NCBI GenBank assembly: GCA_021779935.1
Contig: JAJXZT010000004.1
Location: 20,229-84,228, forward strand
DNA from: Acidobacteriota bacterium
GTDB lineage: Bacteria; Acidobacteriota; Terriglobia; Terriglobales; Acidobacteriaceae
Length of the DNA: 64,000 nucleotides
Direction: 5' to 3'
Shown here: positions 19,261 through 28,547 of the stretch, piece by piece
How positions within the stretch are numbered: position 1 is the first letter of the stretch
How the letters are laid out: each line of letters begins with the position of its first letter
Notes under the pieces: generated by a model
Database searches by the model: none
Told to the model about the DNA's origin: nothing
What the model saw: the letters and a program-made list of their open reading frames with translations, nothing else
Position numbers and translations under genes: made by a program

Positions 19261-20421
19261 ATGTCGAGTTCCAGCGGTCCAGCGAGTCTCACAAAAGAGG
19301 AGATACTGCGCTATTCGCGGCATCTCATCATGCCGGAGGTTGCGCTGGAAGGGCAGCAACGGCTGAAGGCCGCGCGAGTGCTGTGTATCGGAGCCGGTGG
19401 CCTGGGTTCGCCCGTGGCGCTTTATCTGGCAGCTGCCGGCGTGGGTACGCTGGGACTCGTCGACTTCGATGTGGTGGATTACACGAACCTCCAGCGGCAG
19501 ATCATCCACACGACCGGAGATGTGGGACGTTTGAAGGTGGACTCGGCGGCGGAGAAAATCAAGGCGATCAATCCGTTCGTCCATGTGCGGCGCTTTGACA
19601 CCAGGCTGACAAGCGCAAACGCCCTGGAAATCTTTCGCGATTTCGACGTCATCGCCGATGGCACCGACAACTTTGCCACTCGCTACCTGGTGAACGACGC
19701 GTGCGTACTGAGTGGAAAGCCTAATGTGTACGCTTCTGTATTCCGCTTCGAGGGCCAGGCCAGCGTCTTCGCAACGGACAGTGGTCCCTGCTATCGATGT
19801 CTTTATCCCGAACCGCCACCGCCGGGAATGGTTCCATCTTGTGCGGAGGGTGGAGTGCTGGGTGTCCTGCCGGGACTGCTTGGAATCATCCAGGCAACCG
19901 AGGTGATCAAACTGATCCTGGGCTCGGGCGAAACATTGGTTGGCCGCCTGTTACTTGTCGACGCGTTGGCCATGCATTTCCGCGAAATGAAGTTGCGAAA
20001 AAATCCGGAATGCCCTGTGTGCGGCGCGAATCCAACGGTTACAGAATTGATTGACTATGATCAATTCTGCGGAACTCGCGGGGAAGAGAGTGCGGCCACA
20101 ACCGCCGTGCCGGAGATCGAACCAGAAGAACTCAAGCAGCGGCTGGACTGCGGCGAGGATATTTTTCTACTGGATGTTCGAGAGCCTCATGAATACCAAA
20201 TCTGCAACTTGAGTGGGCACCTGATCCCGCTCGGCGATCTGCCGCAAAGGGTGCATGAATTGGATTCGAGCCGCGAAATTGTGGCGCACTGCAAGAGCGG
20301 TGCACGCAGTGCGAAGGCAGTCGAGTTCCTGCGCGGCATTGGGTTTCTCCACGTGAAGAATCTGGCAGGCGGCATCACTGCATGGGCCGATAGGATCGAC
20401 CAAACGGTGCCGAAGTACTAG
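19261..20421 (+). CDS. moeB: MoeB/ThiF-type adenylyltransferase fused to rhodanese (MoeZ-like)
   Basis: A 386-aa two-domain enzyme. The N-terminal E1-like domain has the nucleotide loop GAGGLG (residues 44-49) and zinc-binding Cys177/Cys180 and Cys251/Cys254. It adenylates the C-terminal glycine of a sulfur carrier. The C-terminal rhodanese domain (about 280-386) has the active loop CKSGARS with catalytic Cys344 and would deliver persulfide sulfur. This is the MoeZ/QbsC arrangement. The ribosome binding site GGTGA precedes the ATG. The adjacent MoaD/ThiS-like gene is the expected substrate. It converges on the TonB receptor gene, 35 bases away. Confidence 0.93.
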   Translation: MSSSSGPASLTKEEILRYSRHLIMPEVALEGQQRLKAARVLCIGAGGLGSPVALYLAAAGVGTLGLVDFDVVDYTNLQRQIIHTTGDVGRLKVDSAAEKIKAINPFVHVRRFDTRLTSANALEIFRDFDVIADGTDNFATRYLVNDACVLSGKPNVYASVFRFEGQASVFATDSGPCYRCLYPEPPPPGMVPSCAEGGVLGVLPGLLGIIQATEVIKLILGSGETLVGRLLLVDALAMHFREMKLRKNPECPVCGANPTVTELIDYDQFCGTRGEESAATTAVPEIEPEELKQRLDCGEDIFLLDVREPHEYQICNLSGHLIPLGDLPQRVHELDSSREIVAHCKSGARSAKAVEFLRGIGFLHVKNLAGGITAWADRIDQTVPKY

Positions 20422-20456
20422 AACGGTTTCTCTTCCCAATCCACATCGCCCGTTTC

Positions 20457-22772
20457 TTAGAACCTGATCTCAAGTCCGCTGAATATCTCACGGTCCGTAC
20501 CCGGCTGGTAGGAATTGCCGTCGGGATCGGGTTCGGTGAAGGCGATGTAGCGCGTGGACGTCAAATTTCTTCCTGCGACGAATAGTTTCCAACTGGTCTT
20601 GTCATGCTGCCATTGTTTGCTGATGCGTGCATTCAGCAGTCCGTAGCCATCGATGAAGGCCGCGTTGGTTGGGTCAATAAAGGCGCGCGAGAAAGCCTGG
20701 GTTCCGACGCTGACGAACAGGTTTGCCGGAAACTGTACGGTGGTGTCGAAGTACAACTGGTGATTGGGAGAGTTCGGCAGCCAATGATTGACCAGGTTGC
20801 CGGGGAATACCGCGCTGTCGTAATGCGTGTAGATAAAGTGAGAGTACGTGTAGGCTCCATAGATCGTGATGCGATCCATGGGCAACCAGCGAATTTCGGT
20901 CTCAAGGCCATTACGGCTGGTTTGACCGGCATTACCGTAGAAGGTTTCGAGCGGACGGCTGGCGATGCGGTAGCGTTCAAAGTCGTTGCGGGTTTCGAGG
21001 TGGAACACGGCGACATCATAGGTGAGGCGTTCGCGAATGTTGCCGCGGATGCCGCCTTCAAAGCCCCATGAAGTTGCCGGCACGAGGCGGTTGTTGAATC
21101 CGCCAATCGCGTCCGGGTTCGCATACAACTCTTCGGTGGCCGGTGGCAAGAAGCCTTGTCCCCAGGAAGTATAAAAGCCGATGTCGCTGCGCGGATTGAA
21201 GGCGAGTCCGACGCGACCGGTGGCGCGGTCAAAACTGCGCTCGCCGGAGAGATCGAGCCCGTTCAACCTGAGATGGTCTTCGAGCCGATTGCTGATGCGG
21301 TCCCAACGAACGCTACCCAACAGGGACCACTTCGCGCCGAGTCCGAGGCGATCGGTGAGGAAGACGGCGGTGCGCTTTTGCACGATGGATTGGTTGGAGA
21401 GCAGGAGTGGGCCTTCGACGGCGTTGCCGAGATTGTTGTGACGGTGATCGTCAATCCACTGGCCGTCGAGGTCAACACCGGTGCTGAGATGGTGGATCAC
21501 CGGGCCGGAGCGCAGATCGACATCGTATTGCGTGGAGCCGCCGGGCGAAGTGAAATCGCGATGCTGCACGGACGACGGAACAGATTCATCGAAGCGCGTG
21601 CGGCGGGCATAAAACGTGAACGACACGCGCTGGTTGTCCGTGGCGGACCACTGGCCCGTGAGTCCGCCCATGGCGCGCTTGGTCTTCTGATATTCGTTGA
21701 AGGTTAAAGCATCAGGGTTGGGCTGACGCGGGTCTTGTGCGACCTGCGCAATGTTCAGGCCCTCTGGATTCTGGTTGAAATAGGCGGTTCCGGAGCCGAT
21801 GACATTGAGTTGCAGGCTGGCGATGGGTTTGAAGCTCGCCTTGCCATAGAGGTTGTCACCATAGAACGCGGTGTGTACACGATAGCCGTCGCCAGCGGTA
21901 CGTGCGGCGGAGAGGTAGGTGTATGCGCCACCGAGCTTGCCGGAGAACTCGGTTCTCCCTTTGTAAAAGCTGTTCGATCCGCCGGAGATATTGAGGCCGC
22001 CATGCGGCTGATCCAACGGAGTTCGGGTGGCGATGTCGATGACTCCGCCGGCCGAACCGCCACCATAGAGGAACGCCACCGGGCCGCGGACAACATGCAA
22101 CTCCTGCACGCCGGCCCAATCGACGTCGAAAAGATCCGGGACGAATCCGCTGGGATCGTTAAGAGGTAGTCCGTCGAGAAGAACTTCGATTCCGCGCAAT
22201 CCACGCTCGGTGAGGATTCCCTGGCCACGAATGGAGATGTGAACGCGCTCCTGGTTAGCCTGGTTATCGACCTTCACACCGGGGACCATTGCGAGCGCTT
22301 CGTCGGCGGCTACCGAACGCTGCATGGAGCCAAGTACATCGGCTCCGACCGTGCTGGTGGCGGCTGGATTCTGATCCAAGGGAATATTGAGCCGCGGGGC
22401 TACGACACGGAGTTCCTGCTTGACCAAGGGACTTGCGGTGAGCACGACGTTCAACTCGGAAGGATGTACGACATCGAGTGCATGCGTTGCCGGGAAGTAA
22501 CCTCGCAGGTTGAATACGAGATGTGCGGCGCCGGAGTCCGGAACGGCGATGGTGAATTCGCCGGTGTCGTTGGTCTGCGCGGTTACACCGGTTTCCTTGA
22601 CGGTGATGGTGACTCCGGAGAGGGCGCCGGCTTGGGCGTCGCGGACATAGCCGCGCGCAACGGTGCTTCCCGATTGCGAGAACGCGCTGGTGACAAACGC
22701 CGCGGACGCAAGAATGAAGAGTGCAAGGCGAATCAGGTAGGCGGGAAATGCGTTCGATTGCAAACGGGACAT
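20457..22772 (-). CDS. TonB-dependent outer-membrane receptor
   Basis: A 771-aa receptor. A signal peptide (to about residue 33, ending SAFSQ) is followed by a carboxypeptidase-regulatory-like beta domain (about 35-115), a plug domain (about 130-250, with SIRGQG and GGGSAGGVIDIATR) and a 22-strand barrel ending in Phe (LEIRF). It imports a ligand across the outer membrane by TonB energy; siderophore, cobalamin and other substrates cannot be told apart here. ATG at 22772 has GGAGA five bases upstream. A promoter-like element (22802-22830) lies just before it. The upstream BNR gene is on the same strand, 189 bases away. The barrel carries the YGAYTYSHF and RISKQW strands usual in siderophore-type receptors. 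Confidence 0.92.
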   Translation of the reverse strand: MSRLQSNAFPAYLIRLALFILASAAFVTSAFSQSGSTVARGYVRDAQAGALSGVTITVKETGVTAQTNDTGEFTIAVPDSGAAHLVFNLRGYFPATHALDVVHPSELNVVLTASPLVKQELRVVAPRLNIPLDQNPAATSTVGADVLGSMQRSVAADEALAMVPGVKVDNQANQERVHISIRGQGILTERGLRGIEVLLDGLPLNDPSGFVPDLFDVDWAGVQELHVVRGPVAFLYGGGSAGGVIDIATRTPLDQPHGGLNISGGSNSFYKGRTEFSGKLGGAYTYLSAARTAGDGYRVHTAFYGDNLYGKASFKPIASLQLNVIGSGTAYFNQNPEGLNIAQVAQDPRQPNPDALTFNEYQKTKRAMGGLTGQWSATDNQRVSFTFYARRTRFDESVPSSVQHRDFTSPGGSTQYDVDLRSGPVIHHLSTGVDLDGQWIDDHRHNNLGNAVEGPLLLSNQSIVQKRTAVFLTDRLGLGAKWSLLGSVRWDRISNRLEDHLRLNGLDLSGERSFDRATGRVGLAFNPRSDIGFYTSWGQGFLPPATEELYANPDAIGGFNNRLVPATSWGFEGGIRGNIRERLTYDVAVFHLETRNDFERYRIASRPLETFYGNAGQTSRNGLETEIRWLPMDRITIYGAYTYSHFIYTHYDSAVFPGNLVNHWLPNSPNHQLYFDTTVQFPANLFVSVGTQAFSRAFIDPTNAAFIDGYGLLNARISKQWQHDKTSWKLFVAGRNLTSTRYIAFTEPDPDGNSYQPGTDREIFSGLEIRF

Positions 22773-22801
22773 GGGTTCTCCGAGCGTCAACACACATCAG
22801 A

Positions 22802-22830
22802 TATATGAATACCGGTAAATATTAGGTCAA
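22802..22830 (-). promoter_or_regulatory. Promoter of the TonB receptor
   Basis: On the minus strand TTGACC (22825-22830), 17-base spacer, CATATA (22802-22807). The predicted start of transcription is about 20 bases before the ATG, so the leader is short but contains the ribosome binding site. Confidence 0.55.
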
Positions 22831-22961
22831 CGGATGGAAAAAAGGAGGCGTGCAGTCGCGATATCACGCGATTTCGTGAGTGTTGTCACGGGATGCGCGG
22901 AAAGGTTGGCAGGGCCGGAGGAACCGGCAAGCGGGCAGATTCCTCCGGCGCGATACGCGAT

Positions 22962-24389
22962 CTACTGGGTTGCTTCGAAGTTGGCGATTCCAACGCGTAC
23001 GACTGTAGCGTTCTTGATCTGGCTTGCTGCCGGTTCCTCGCCGCGAACGGGACGGGCGGCGTGTTCCTTCTGTCCGGGCAGCTTGCGTTGTTCGGCCCAG
23101 ATTCCGTAGACGTGTCCGGCATGAGCGGCAATGCCGATGTAGTCGCCGATGAAGCGGCCCTCGGCATCGAAAGGCTCGGTTGTCCATGCATAGTTCTGGA
23201 ATGTTTTGCCGCCGTCGGTGGAACGCGCGAGAGAGACGGTTGTGTCGCGATTCTTCGGACTGATCCGCCGGTCGTAGAAGTCGACGTAGAGTGCGCCGGT
23301 CGAGGAGTCGACGGCGGACCAAGCGAAGAACTGGTCGATACCGTTATGAATAGGATCGTTGTTGACGCGGACAGCATCGCTCCACGTGTGACCGTGATTG
23401 GTGGATGACGAGGTGAAGACATCGACGTCGCCGTTGCGATAGTCGGACCACGTGAGGTAGAGGCGCTCGGGATGGCCGGGGCGGTCGTCAATCGTCATGA
23501 CGGGGAAGCCGTTGGCGCGATCGACGCCGACGACGGTGAAGAAAAGCGGTGCGGTTGGAATGACGGTTTGCGAGGGCTGAAAGGTCTTGCCGCCATCGTG
23601 CGACGACGTGAAGGTGATGCCGTCGCGGTCGGCCCAGGCGACGTAGAGGGTACCGTCGCGCGCAACTGCTCCGGTGAATCCCTCGACCGAACCGTTGTCA
23701 TCGCGCGGCAAACCGGGATGCGTGCTGATGACCTTGGGCGCGGTCCATGACTTGCCGCCGTCGGTGGAGCGGGAGAACACGAGGAGCGACTGCGACTCGG
23801 TGAACTGCGTCCAGCCAACATAGAGGTTGCCGGCGTAGGGCCCGTTGGAGGTATCTGCCACGATGATGGGCTTGTCCTCGAAGGGAATTCCCGGCTGCGT
23901 GGAGTGCGCAAAAACGGTTACCGCCTGCGGCTCCCAGGTTTTGCCGCCATCGAGCGAACGGCGCACGAAGATTCCGTTGCGAGTTGCGTTGTGTCCCCAA
24001 TATTGGTCGGTGCCGAGCTTGTCAAAGGCGATGTAACACAAATAGGCGTGACCGTGATTATCGAACGTCACGGAGACATCGCCGGACATACGGTAGTCCT
24101 TGGGCGCGGTGTCTTTCGCGACAGTCCAATGAGCGCCGCCATCGGTGGAGTATGCAGCGGTTGCCGTGACCTGCCATGCGGCGACGAGATGCGCTGGGTC
24201 AGACGGGTCGATGGCGATGGAAGGCTCATCGTGAAATCCCGGCTGCGGCGTCAAGTCGACTACGCGGGATCCTGGAACTGGCGGCAATGCCTGGGCCAGC
24301 ACTGCCGACGTCCAGAGGAGCGAGGCGGTGAGCAGGAGTGTTGAAAAGAAGAACCGGGCATGATGTCGGAAAACAGTTACGTGGCGCAT
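22962..24389 (-). CDS. Exported BNR-repeat (sialidase-like fold) protein
   Basis: A 475-aa protein with a signal peptide (to about residue 32, ending AVLAQ). Asp-box motifs recur: STDGGAHW, SLDGGKTW, STDGGKSW, SHDGGKTF, STDGGKTF. The fold is a six-bladed beta-propeller as in exo-alpha-sialidases, but I cannot identify the Arg triad or the Tyr/Glu pair of sialidase, so enzymatic sialidase activity is not claimed. ATG at 24389 has GGGGAGA at good spacing. It lies upstream of the TonB receptor on the same strand and is divergent from a large exported orphan gene. Confidence 0.83.
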   Translation of the reverse strand: MRHVTVFRHHARFFFSTLLLTASLLWTSAVLAQALPPVPGSRVVDLTPQPGFHDEPSIAIDPSDPAHLVAAWQVTATAAYSTDGGAHWTVAKDTAPKDYRMSGDVSVTFDNHGHAYLCYIAFDKLGTDQYWGHNATRNGIFVRRSLDGGKTWEPQAVTVFAHSTQPGIPFEDKPIIVADTSNGPYAGNLYVGWTQFTESQSLLVFSRSTDGGKSWTAPKVISTHPGLPRDDNGSVEGFTGAVARDGTLYVAWADRDGITFTSSHDGGKTFQPSQTVIPTAPLFFTVVGVDRANGFPVMTIDDRPGHPERLYLTWSDYRNGDVDVFTSSSTNHGHTWSDAVRVNNDPIHNGIDQFFAWSAVDSSTGALYVDFYDRRISPKNRDTTVSLARSTDGGKTFQNYAWTTEPFDAEGRFIGDYIGIAAHAGHVYGIWAEQRKLPGQKEHAARPVRGEEPAASQIKNATVVRVGIANFEATQ

Positions 24390-24630
24390 TGTTCTCCCCG
24401 GGCGGCAACGTGGCGAGCGCATCTTGCCGCTGATCTGAAGTTTTCATTGCGCCCGAAATTGTAGCGTGCCGGACGCAGGACATTGCGATTGATGATGGAG
24501 AAGCGGGACAACGGTGTCAACTTTCAACTTTGCCGTGGGAATTGCATGTGTGCAACTCTTGCGCGGCGGAGGCGAAATCAGCCATGTTGGTGTGTTGCGG
24601 CGGAGGTGCAGGCGCACCTAATATGTGGGC

Positions 24631-27132
24631 ATGGGTGTTGGTGAAAGATGTCCAGTCGAGGCCCTCGGCCGGCGGGGATTCTTGCGGGTGATTCTTGTTG
24701 CGGGACTACTTGCTGCGTTTGCCAGCGAAGGCTTTGCGCTTGCGACACAGAGTTGTCCAGCGGGCCTTCCAGTCAGTTCCTTCAAGTTAATCGTGGAGCC
24801 GGCAGCGGCCGGCACGGGAATCCCCATTGCATCGGTAAACCTGCTGGAGCGCGGCGAAAAGCTGCGCTACGAACCAGTTCATGTGCCGCCGGCGCTCAAG
24901 AAGAAAGCGAAAGTTGCGGTAATCCTGGTTTCGGCGGGGGACGAGGCTTCGGGCGGTATCACCGTGCTTGCGCCGAAGCCAGTTGACAAGGGAGCCGAGT
25001 GGACAATTCCCGTACGAGCTTCGGTTGTGGGAGTGATGTTTGGGCCGCACGGCCTCGATCCAGGGCGAGTAAAGAAACTTGTGGAGCAAAATCCGGAACT
25101 CATTTCGCAACTGACGGACTACGCGGATAAAACCACCAAGGTGGAAGCGCTGGTAAAGACGCTTTCGGACTATGAGCAGGCCCCTCCGGGCGGCACAAGT
25201 CTGCAAGGCGTCCTTCACGGTTTCTCGTCGCAATATGGCGTGATGCTACCGAAGATAGATCCTTCAACCCCTCCGGACCAGGAGGCGAATACGCTGCTCC
25301 ATGCAATTGTTCCGGCATTTTCGCCCGATGGCAATTCCAAGGCCGGCCCGGGACTGGCGGCGCAATCGACTGGCCTGGCGACTTCGATCGCATCACTCTT
25401 CTTTGGGTCGCCGGTGAACCTGGCGGCGGGAGGAGTCGCCCTCGTCCAGAACCTGCACTCCTCGCTATTTCCTCCCACTCTATTTCGTCCAGCGTTTACA
25501 CAGAAGGAATCCGCGGATGGATTGACGCTCTGTTCGGCCGCAAAGCAGGAAAAGACGCACGGGAGGATCACGTATCTCTGGATGCTGCGCGTGCCGAACG
25601 CGAAGGCTCCAGAGGTGTCATTGCAGGGGGAGGCGCATCTTCCGCTTGGGTGGAAGGGAACGATCAAGGCGACATGCGGCAGTCGCGCACAATTGAAGCT
25701 CCTGGCGCGCGCACAAAACTGGAGCCTCATTTCCCCGCATGGCGAAGTGACCGTGCCGGTGGCGGTTACGGCGGGGGAGGCCGACGACAAACTTGCAGTG
25801 GATCTTCGTCACAGCAAGTTGACGGCGGGCAAGTACCACTTGGCCGCGAAATGGGATTGGAGTCCGCTGCCGGTAAAAGGGACGGTAGATGTATTGCCGA
25901 TAGGCGATCTTTCAAACGTGAAGCTGACGGACGATTCGCAAGACCGGCTGGTGTTGGATACGGGTAAAGTGAGCATCGCTCTGACTGGAGCCGACTTCGA
26001 GTTTGTCCGCAAAGTTACGTTGCAAGATCCAGGGAATTCCTCGGCGAAGGCCATCGATGTACCGTTTGTTTTACCGAGAGACCAGAAAAACGGGCAGGCT
26101 GCCGAACTGCGAGTGAGCGTGGATACTGATCATCTGGCCGCCGGAACATATCATCTCGAACTGGAACAATTGAACCACGCAAAACATGAGGTGGACGTTG
26201 AAGTACATCCACCCATGCCAGCTTTGACTCAGCTTCCATTGCGTGTGAACACAGGGCAAACCCAGCAGGTAATTCTCCTTCGCGGCACTGGACTGGAGAG
26301 AATTGCGCGTATTGCCGGCGCAGAGGCAGGGTGGACTCTCGAGGCAGTGAAGCCCACTGTCCACAACCTGACGGAGCGTGCAGCGACGATACGGCTGGAT
26401 AAGTCGGCGAGGGTAGGGAGCTTACTTTCAGCCGATGTTTTTGTCGAAGGAATTCATAAGCCGCTACATCTTGCTCATGTGCTGAAAGTGGCCGGCCCGA
26501 GACCCAAGGTAGTCGACTTCAAGAAGTCGATGGCGAGCGCGACCGGCGTCGAACTGGCGGATGGGGAAATTCCGGCTGGAATAGAAATGAGTTTTGCGCT
26601 GCAGGTGGAGCACGTTGATGCGCGGCCGAAGGTGGAGCTGAGCTGTGCGGATGATGGCGATTTATTGCGGAGGGTGGCAATTAGGCCGGGAGAAAAGATC
26701 GACGGCATACGGCTGGAATCCGCGGGGCTTGGATTGCTGTATCTGTCGCTGGACCCGGGCAGAGTGGGCCAGTCAGGCTGCGCGCTTATGGCAACGGTCA
26801 CCGATGAGGCGACGGGGACTTCCGATCCAGTATTGCTGGGACGGATTATCCGCCTGCCGGTGATCGATAAATTTACAACCTCTGAGGACAAACTTGGGGA
26901 CGCGCTTTACGCGGGCGCGCTAATGGGAAAAGACCTCCAGTTGATCGAGAAAACGGGCTGGAGAGACGGCGACGGGCATAACGTACGGGGAATTCCGACT
27001 CCAGTACCCGGGGTTCCGAGAGAACAAACCCTCGGCATCGCCGTGCCGTGGCCGCCGCCATCGCCCAAGGCTCCGCTTTACGTATGGTTGCGTGGAGAGA
27101 AAAAAGCGCGAAAGACGAATGCGCATTTCTGA
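24631..27132 (+). CDS. Large exported protein of unknown function, Tat-like signal
   Basis: An 833-aa protein that I do not recognise. Near its N-terminus RRGFLRV (Arg14-Arg15) followed by a hydrophobic stretch ending GFALA resembles a twin-arginine signal peptide. The rest appears beta-rich and may consist of several IPT/Ig-like sandwiches (about residues 340-640), with a Cys in QSCPAGLP just after the signal. No catalytic motif was found. ATG at 24631 is used; a GTG at 24625 adds two residues. The ribosome binding site is not clear; a short dyad AGGTGC/GCACCT at 24604-24619 covers the region before the start. It is divergent from the exported BNR gene. Confidence 0.75.
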   Translation: MGVGERCPVEALGRRGFLRVILVAGLLAAFASEGFALATQSCPAGLPVSSFKLIVEPAAAGTGIPIASVNLLERGEKLRYEPVHVPPALKKKAKVAVILVSAGDEASGGITVLAPKPVDKGAEWTIPVRASVVGVMFGPHGLDPGRVKKLVEQNPELISQLTDYADKTTKVEALVKTLSDYEQAPPGGTSLQGVLHGFSSQYGVMLPKIDPSTPPDQEANTLLHAIVPAFSPDGNSKAGPGLAAQSTGLATSIASLFFGSPVNLAAGGVALVQNLHSSLFPPTLFRPAFTQKESADGLTLCSAAKQEKTHGRITYLWMLRVPNAKAPEVSLQGEAHLPLGWKGTIKATCGSRAQLKLLARAQNWSLISPHGEVTVPVAVTAGEADDKLAVDLRHSKLTAGKYHLAAKWDWSPLPVKGTVDVLPIGDLSNVKLTDDSQDRLVLDTGKVSIALTGADFEFVRKVTLQDPGNSSAKAIDVPFVLPRDQKNGQAAELRVSVDTDHLAAGTYHLELEQLNHAKHEVDVEVHPPMPALTQLPLRVNTGQTQQVILLRGTGLERIARIAGAEAGWTLEAVKPTVHNLTERAATIRLDKSARVGSLLSADVFVEGIHKPLHLAHVLKVAGPRPKVVDFKKSMASATGVELADGEIPAGIEMSFALQVEHVDARPKVELSCADDGDLLRRVAIRPGEKIDGIRLESAGLGLLYLSLDPGRVGQSGCALMATVTDEATGTSDPVLLGRIIRLPVIDKFTTSEDKLGDALYAGALMGKDLQLIEKTGWRDGDGHNVRGIPTPVPGVPREQTLGIAVPWPPPSPKAPLYVWLRGEKKARKTNAHF

Positions 27133-27550
27133 TGTGTCCCCGGACGATTCTCCGAAACGGTTGACTGGCACCGGTTTTGGCACGAAAGGGATGTGCTGTA
27201 TTGGAAACCCGTTCCATCATTTACGAGAGAGGCAACTTTACAATGACCGGCACGGTGGGAGTACCATGAAAACACATACGAGGCAGAGGATTTTTGCAGT
27301 CGATTCCTGTTGCTCGCCGTGACCGCTACGTCATAACATTACATTCACATTAGTAGATAGTTGGCCGGGTCTCCTTATGTGCCGGGCGTGACGCGGTAAA
27401 TTCGAAGGCTAAGAAAGCTGAGATGAACCGAAGGAAGTCATGATATAACGTTACGGATTGTTTTCAGTAGCGGCCCAATCCTGGCACAAATGACTCCCAT
27501 AGAAGATTCACGAATGTCCTGAACGGAAAGTTCACTGGTGAGATGGAACT
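27133..27550. other. Gene-free interval with a possible signal-peptide remnant
   Basis: About 420 bases without a full gene. At 27266 an ATG with GGGAG upstream opens an 18-codon frame (MKTHTRQRIFAVDSCCSP). One frame over, from 27304, the bases read FLLLAVTATS before a stop at 27336. Joined by a frameshift the two parts look like the start of an exported protein. The upstream part of the regulator's promoter region follows (TATAACGTTACG near 27446). Confidence 0.35.
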
Positions 27551-28240
27551 ATGCAAGTACGCAAGATCATCGAGGGTCTCCGCCAACACACAATGCGGCT
27601 CATCGAGTCCGGCGATTTAACCCAAACTGACCTCGCCCGCAAGGCGGGGGTCCGGCAGGCGCACATTTCCAACTTCCTCCGCGGAAGGCGCGGATTAAGC
27701 GTAAGTTCCGTGGATGCCCTGCTCAAGGCCCTCGGTCTTTCGGCAGTGGAGTTGCTTGGAGGCACGCCGGCCAAAGCCAAGGCTGACTCTGGAGTGGTTA
27801 GCATTCCAGTGGCCACGCGACGGAATGCCGAGACGCCGGTTCTGCCGGTAAGCCCGGCTACGGAAGTCATCAAACTAAAGAACTCGCTGCTTGGAAATCC
27901 CCGTCCGAAAATGGTTGGCAGCCGGAAGGGCTGGGATCGCTTTGTGGCCATCAAAGTCGAAAAAGACTCCTCCATGGCGCCTAAGATTGCTCCCCACTCG
28001 GTCGTGATTATCGACCGTCATTACAATGCGCTGCGCCCGTACCGCCGCGGGGAGCAGAATGTCTATCTTGTCCGCCATGACAAGGGATGTGCGTTGTGTT
28101 ACGTGGAAGTCCACGGGCGCGAAATGTACTGTCGTACGGAAGCTTCCGCCAAGCCGATTCAAATCATCAAGTCGCCCTCTGGGCGGGGATTTGAAAAGTA
28201 CATTATTGGCAGGGCTTGCCATAACTTCGGCGAACTATAA
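27551..28240 (+). CDS. XRE-family regulator with a degenerate S24/LexA-like domain
   Basis: A 229-aa DNA-binding protein. A Cro/CI-type helix-turn-helix occupies about residues 10-65 (LTQTDLARKAGVRQAHISNF). The C-terminal domain resembles the S24 peptidase fold of LexA and CI: DSSMAPKI at 139-146 fits the GDSMxPxI motif with the serine, and VVIIDRHY follows. At the place where LexA has its catalytic Lys (VKRL) the protein reads CYVEV, so self-cleavage seems unlikely. It may act as a dimeric repressor or ligand sensor. A terminator follows the stop. It is a single gene. Confidence 0.85.
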   Translation: MQVRKIIEGLRQHTMRLIESGDLTQTDLARKAGVRQAHISNFLRGRRGLSVSSVDALLKALGLSAVELLGGTPAKAKADSGVVSIPVATRRNAETPVLPVSPATEVIKLKNSLLGNPRPKMVGSRKGWDRFVAIKVEKDSSMAPKIAPHSVVIIDRHYNALRPYRRGEQNVYLVRHDKGCALCYVEVHGREMYCRTEASAKPIQIIKSPSGRGFEKYIIGRACHNFGEL

Positions 28241-28274
28241 GGCTCATCCGCCGTCGGTTCAGGTAAATAAGTGA

Positions 28275-28298
28275 GGGGTGCATTCGTGCGCCCCTTTT
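28275..28298 (+). terminator. Rho-independent terminator after the XRE regulator
   Basis: Stem GGGGTGCA/TGCGCCCC with a TTCG tetraloop, then TTTT. The remaining 250 bases to the next gene hold no feature that I can support besides the ribosome binding site GAGGAGG of the kinase. Confidence 0.85.
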
Positions 28299-28547
28299 CC
28301 ATTTCGACTCTCCGCCGCGAGGGCGACTGCGAAATGCGGGAGATTGTCCGTCCTGAAATGGGAGGGCAGCGACGATTGCTCCCCGCCTGCCCGTCATAGC
28401 AGGTGGATTTGGGGCCATCATGTGGCTGGAGTGTCCCTAATGTCGTCAGTCTCATTGCTATCCCCGGTGACTGTGTGCACATCGGACAATGCCGATGGAG
28501 TGGCAGTCTGCAAGTAGTGCCATCGTTTTAGAGCGAGGAGGATAACC

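Noticed and set aside
22962..24389. Annotation as true exo-alpha-sialidase
   Set aside because: Only Asp-box repeats support it; the arginine triad and the Tyr/Glu nucleophile pair were not found.
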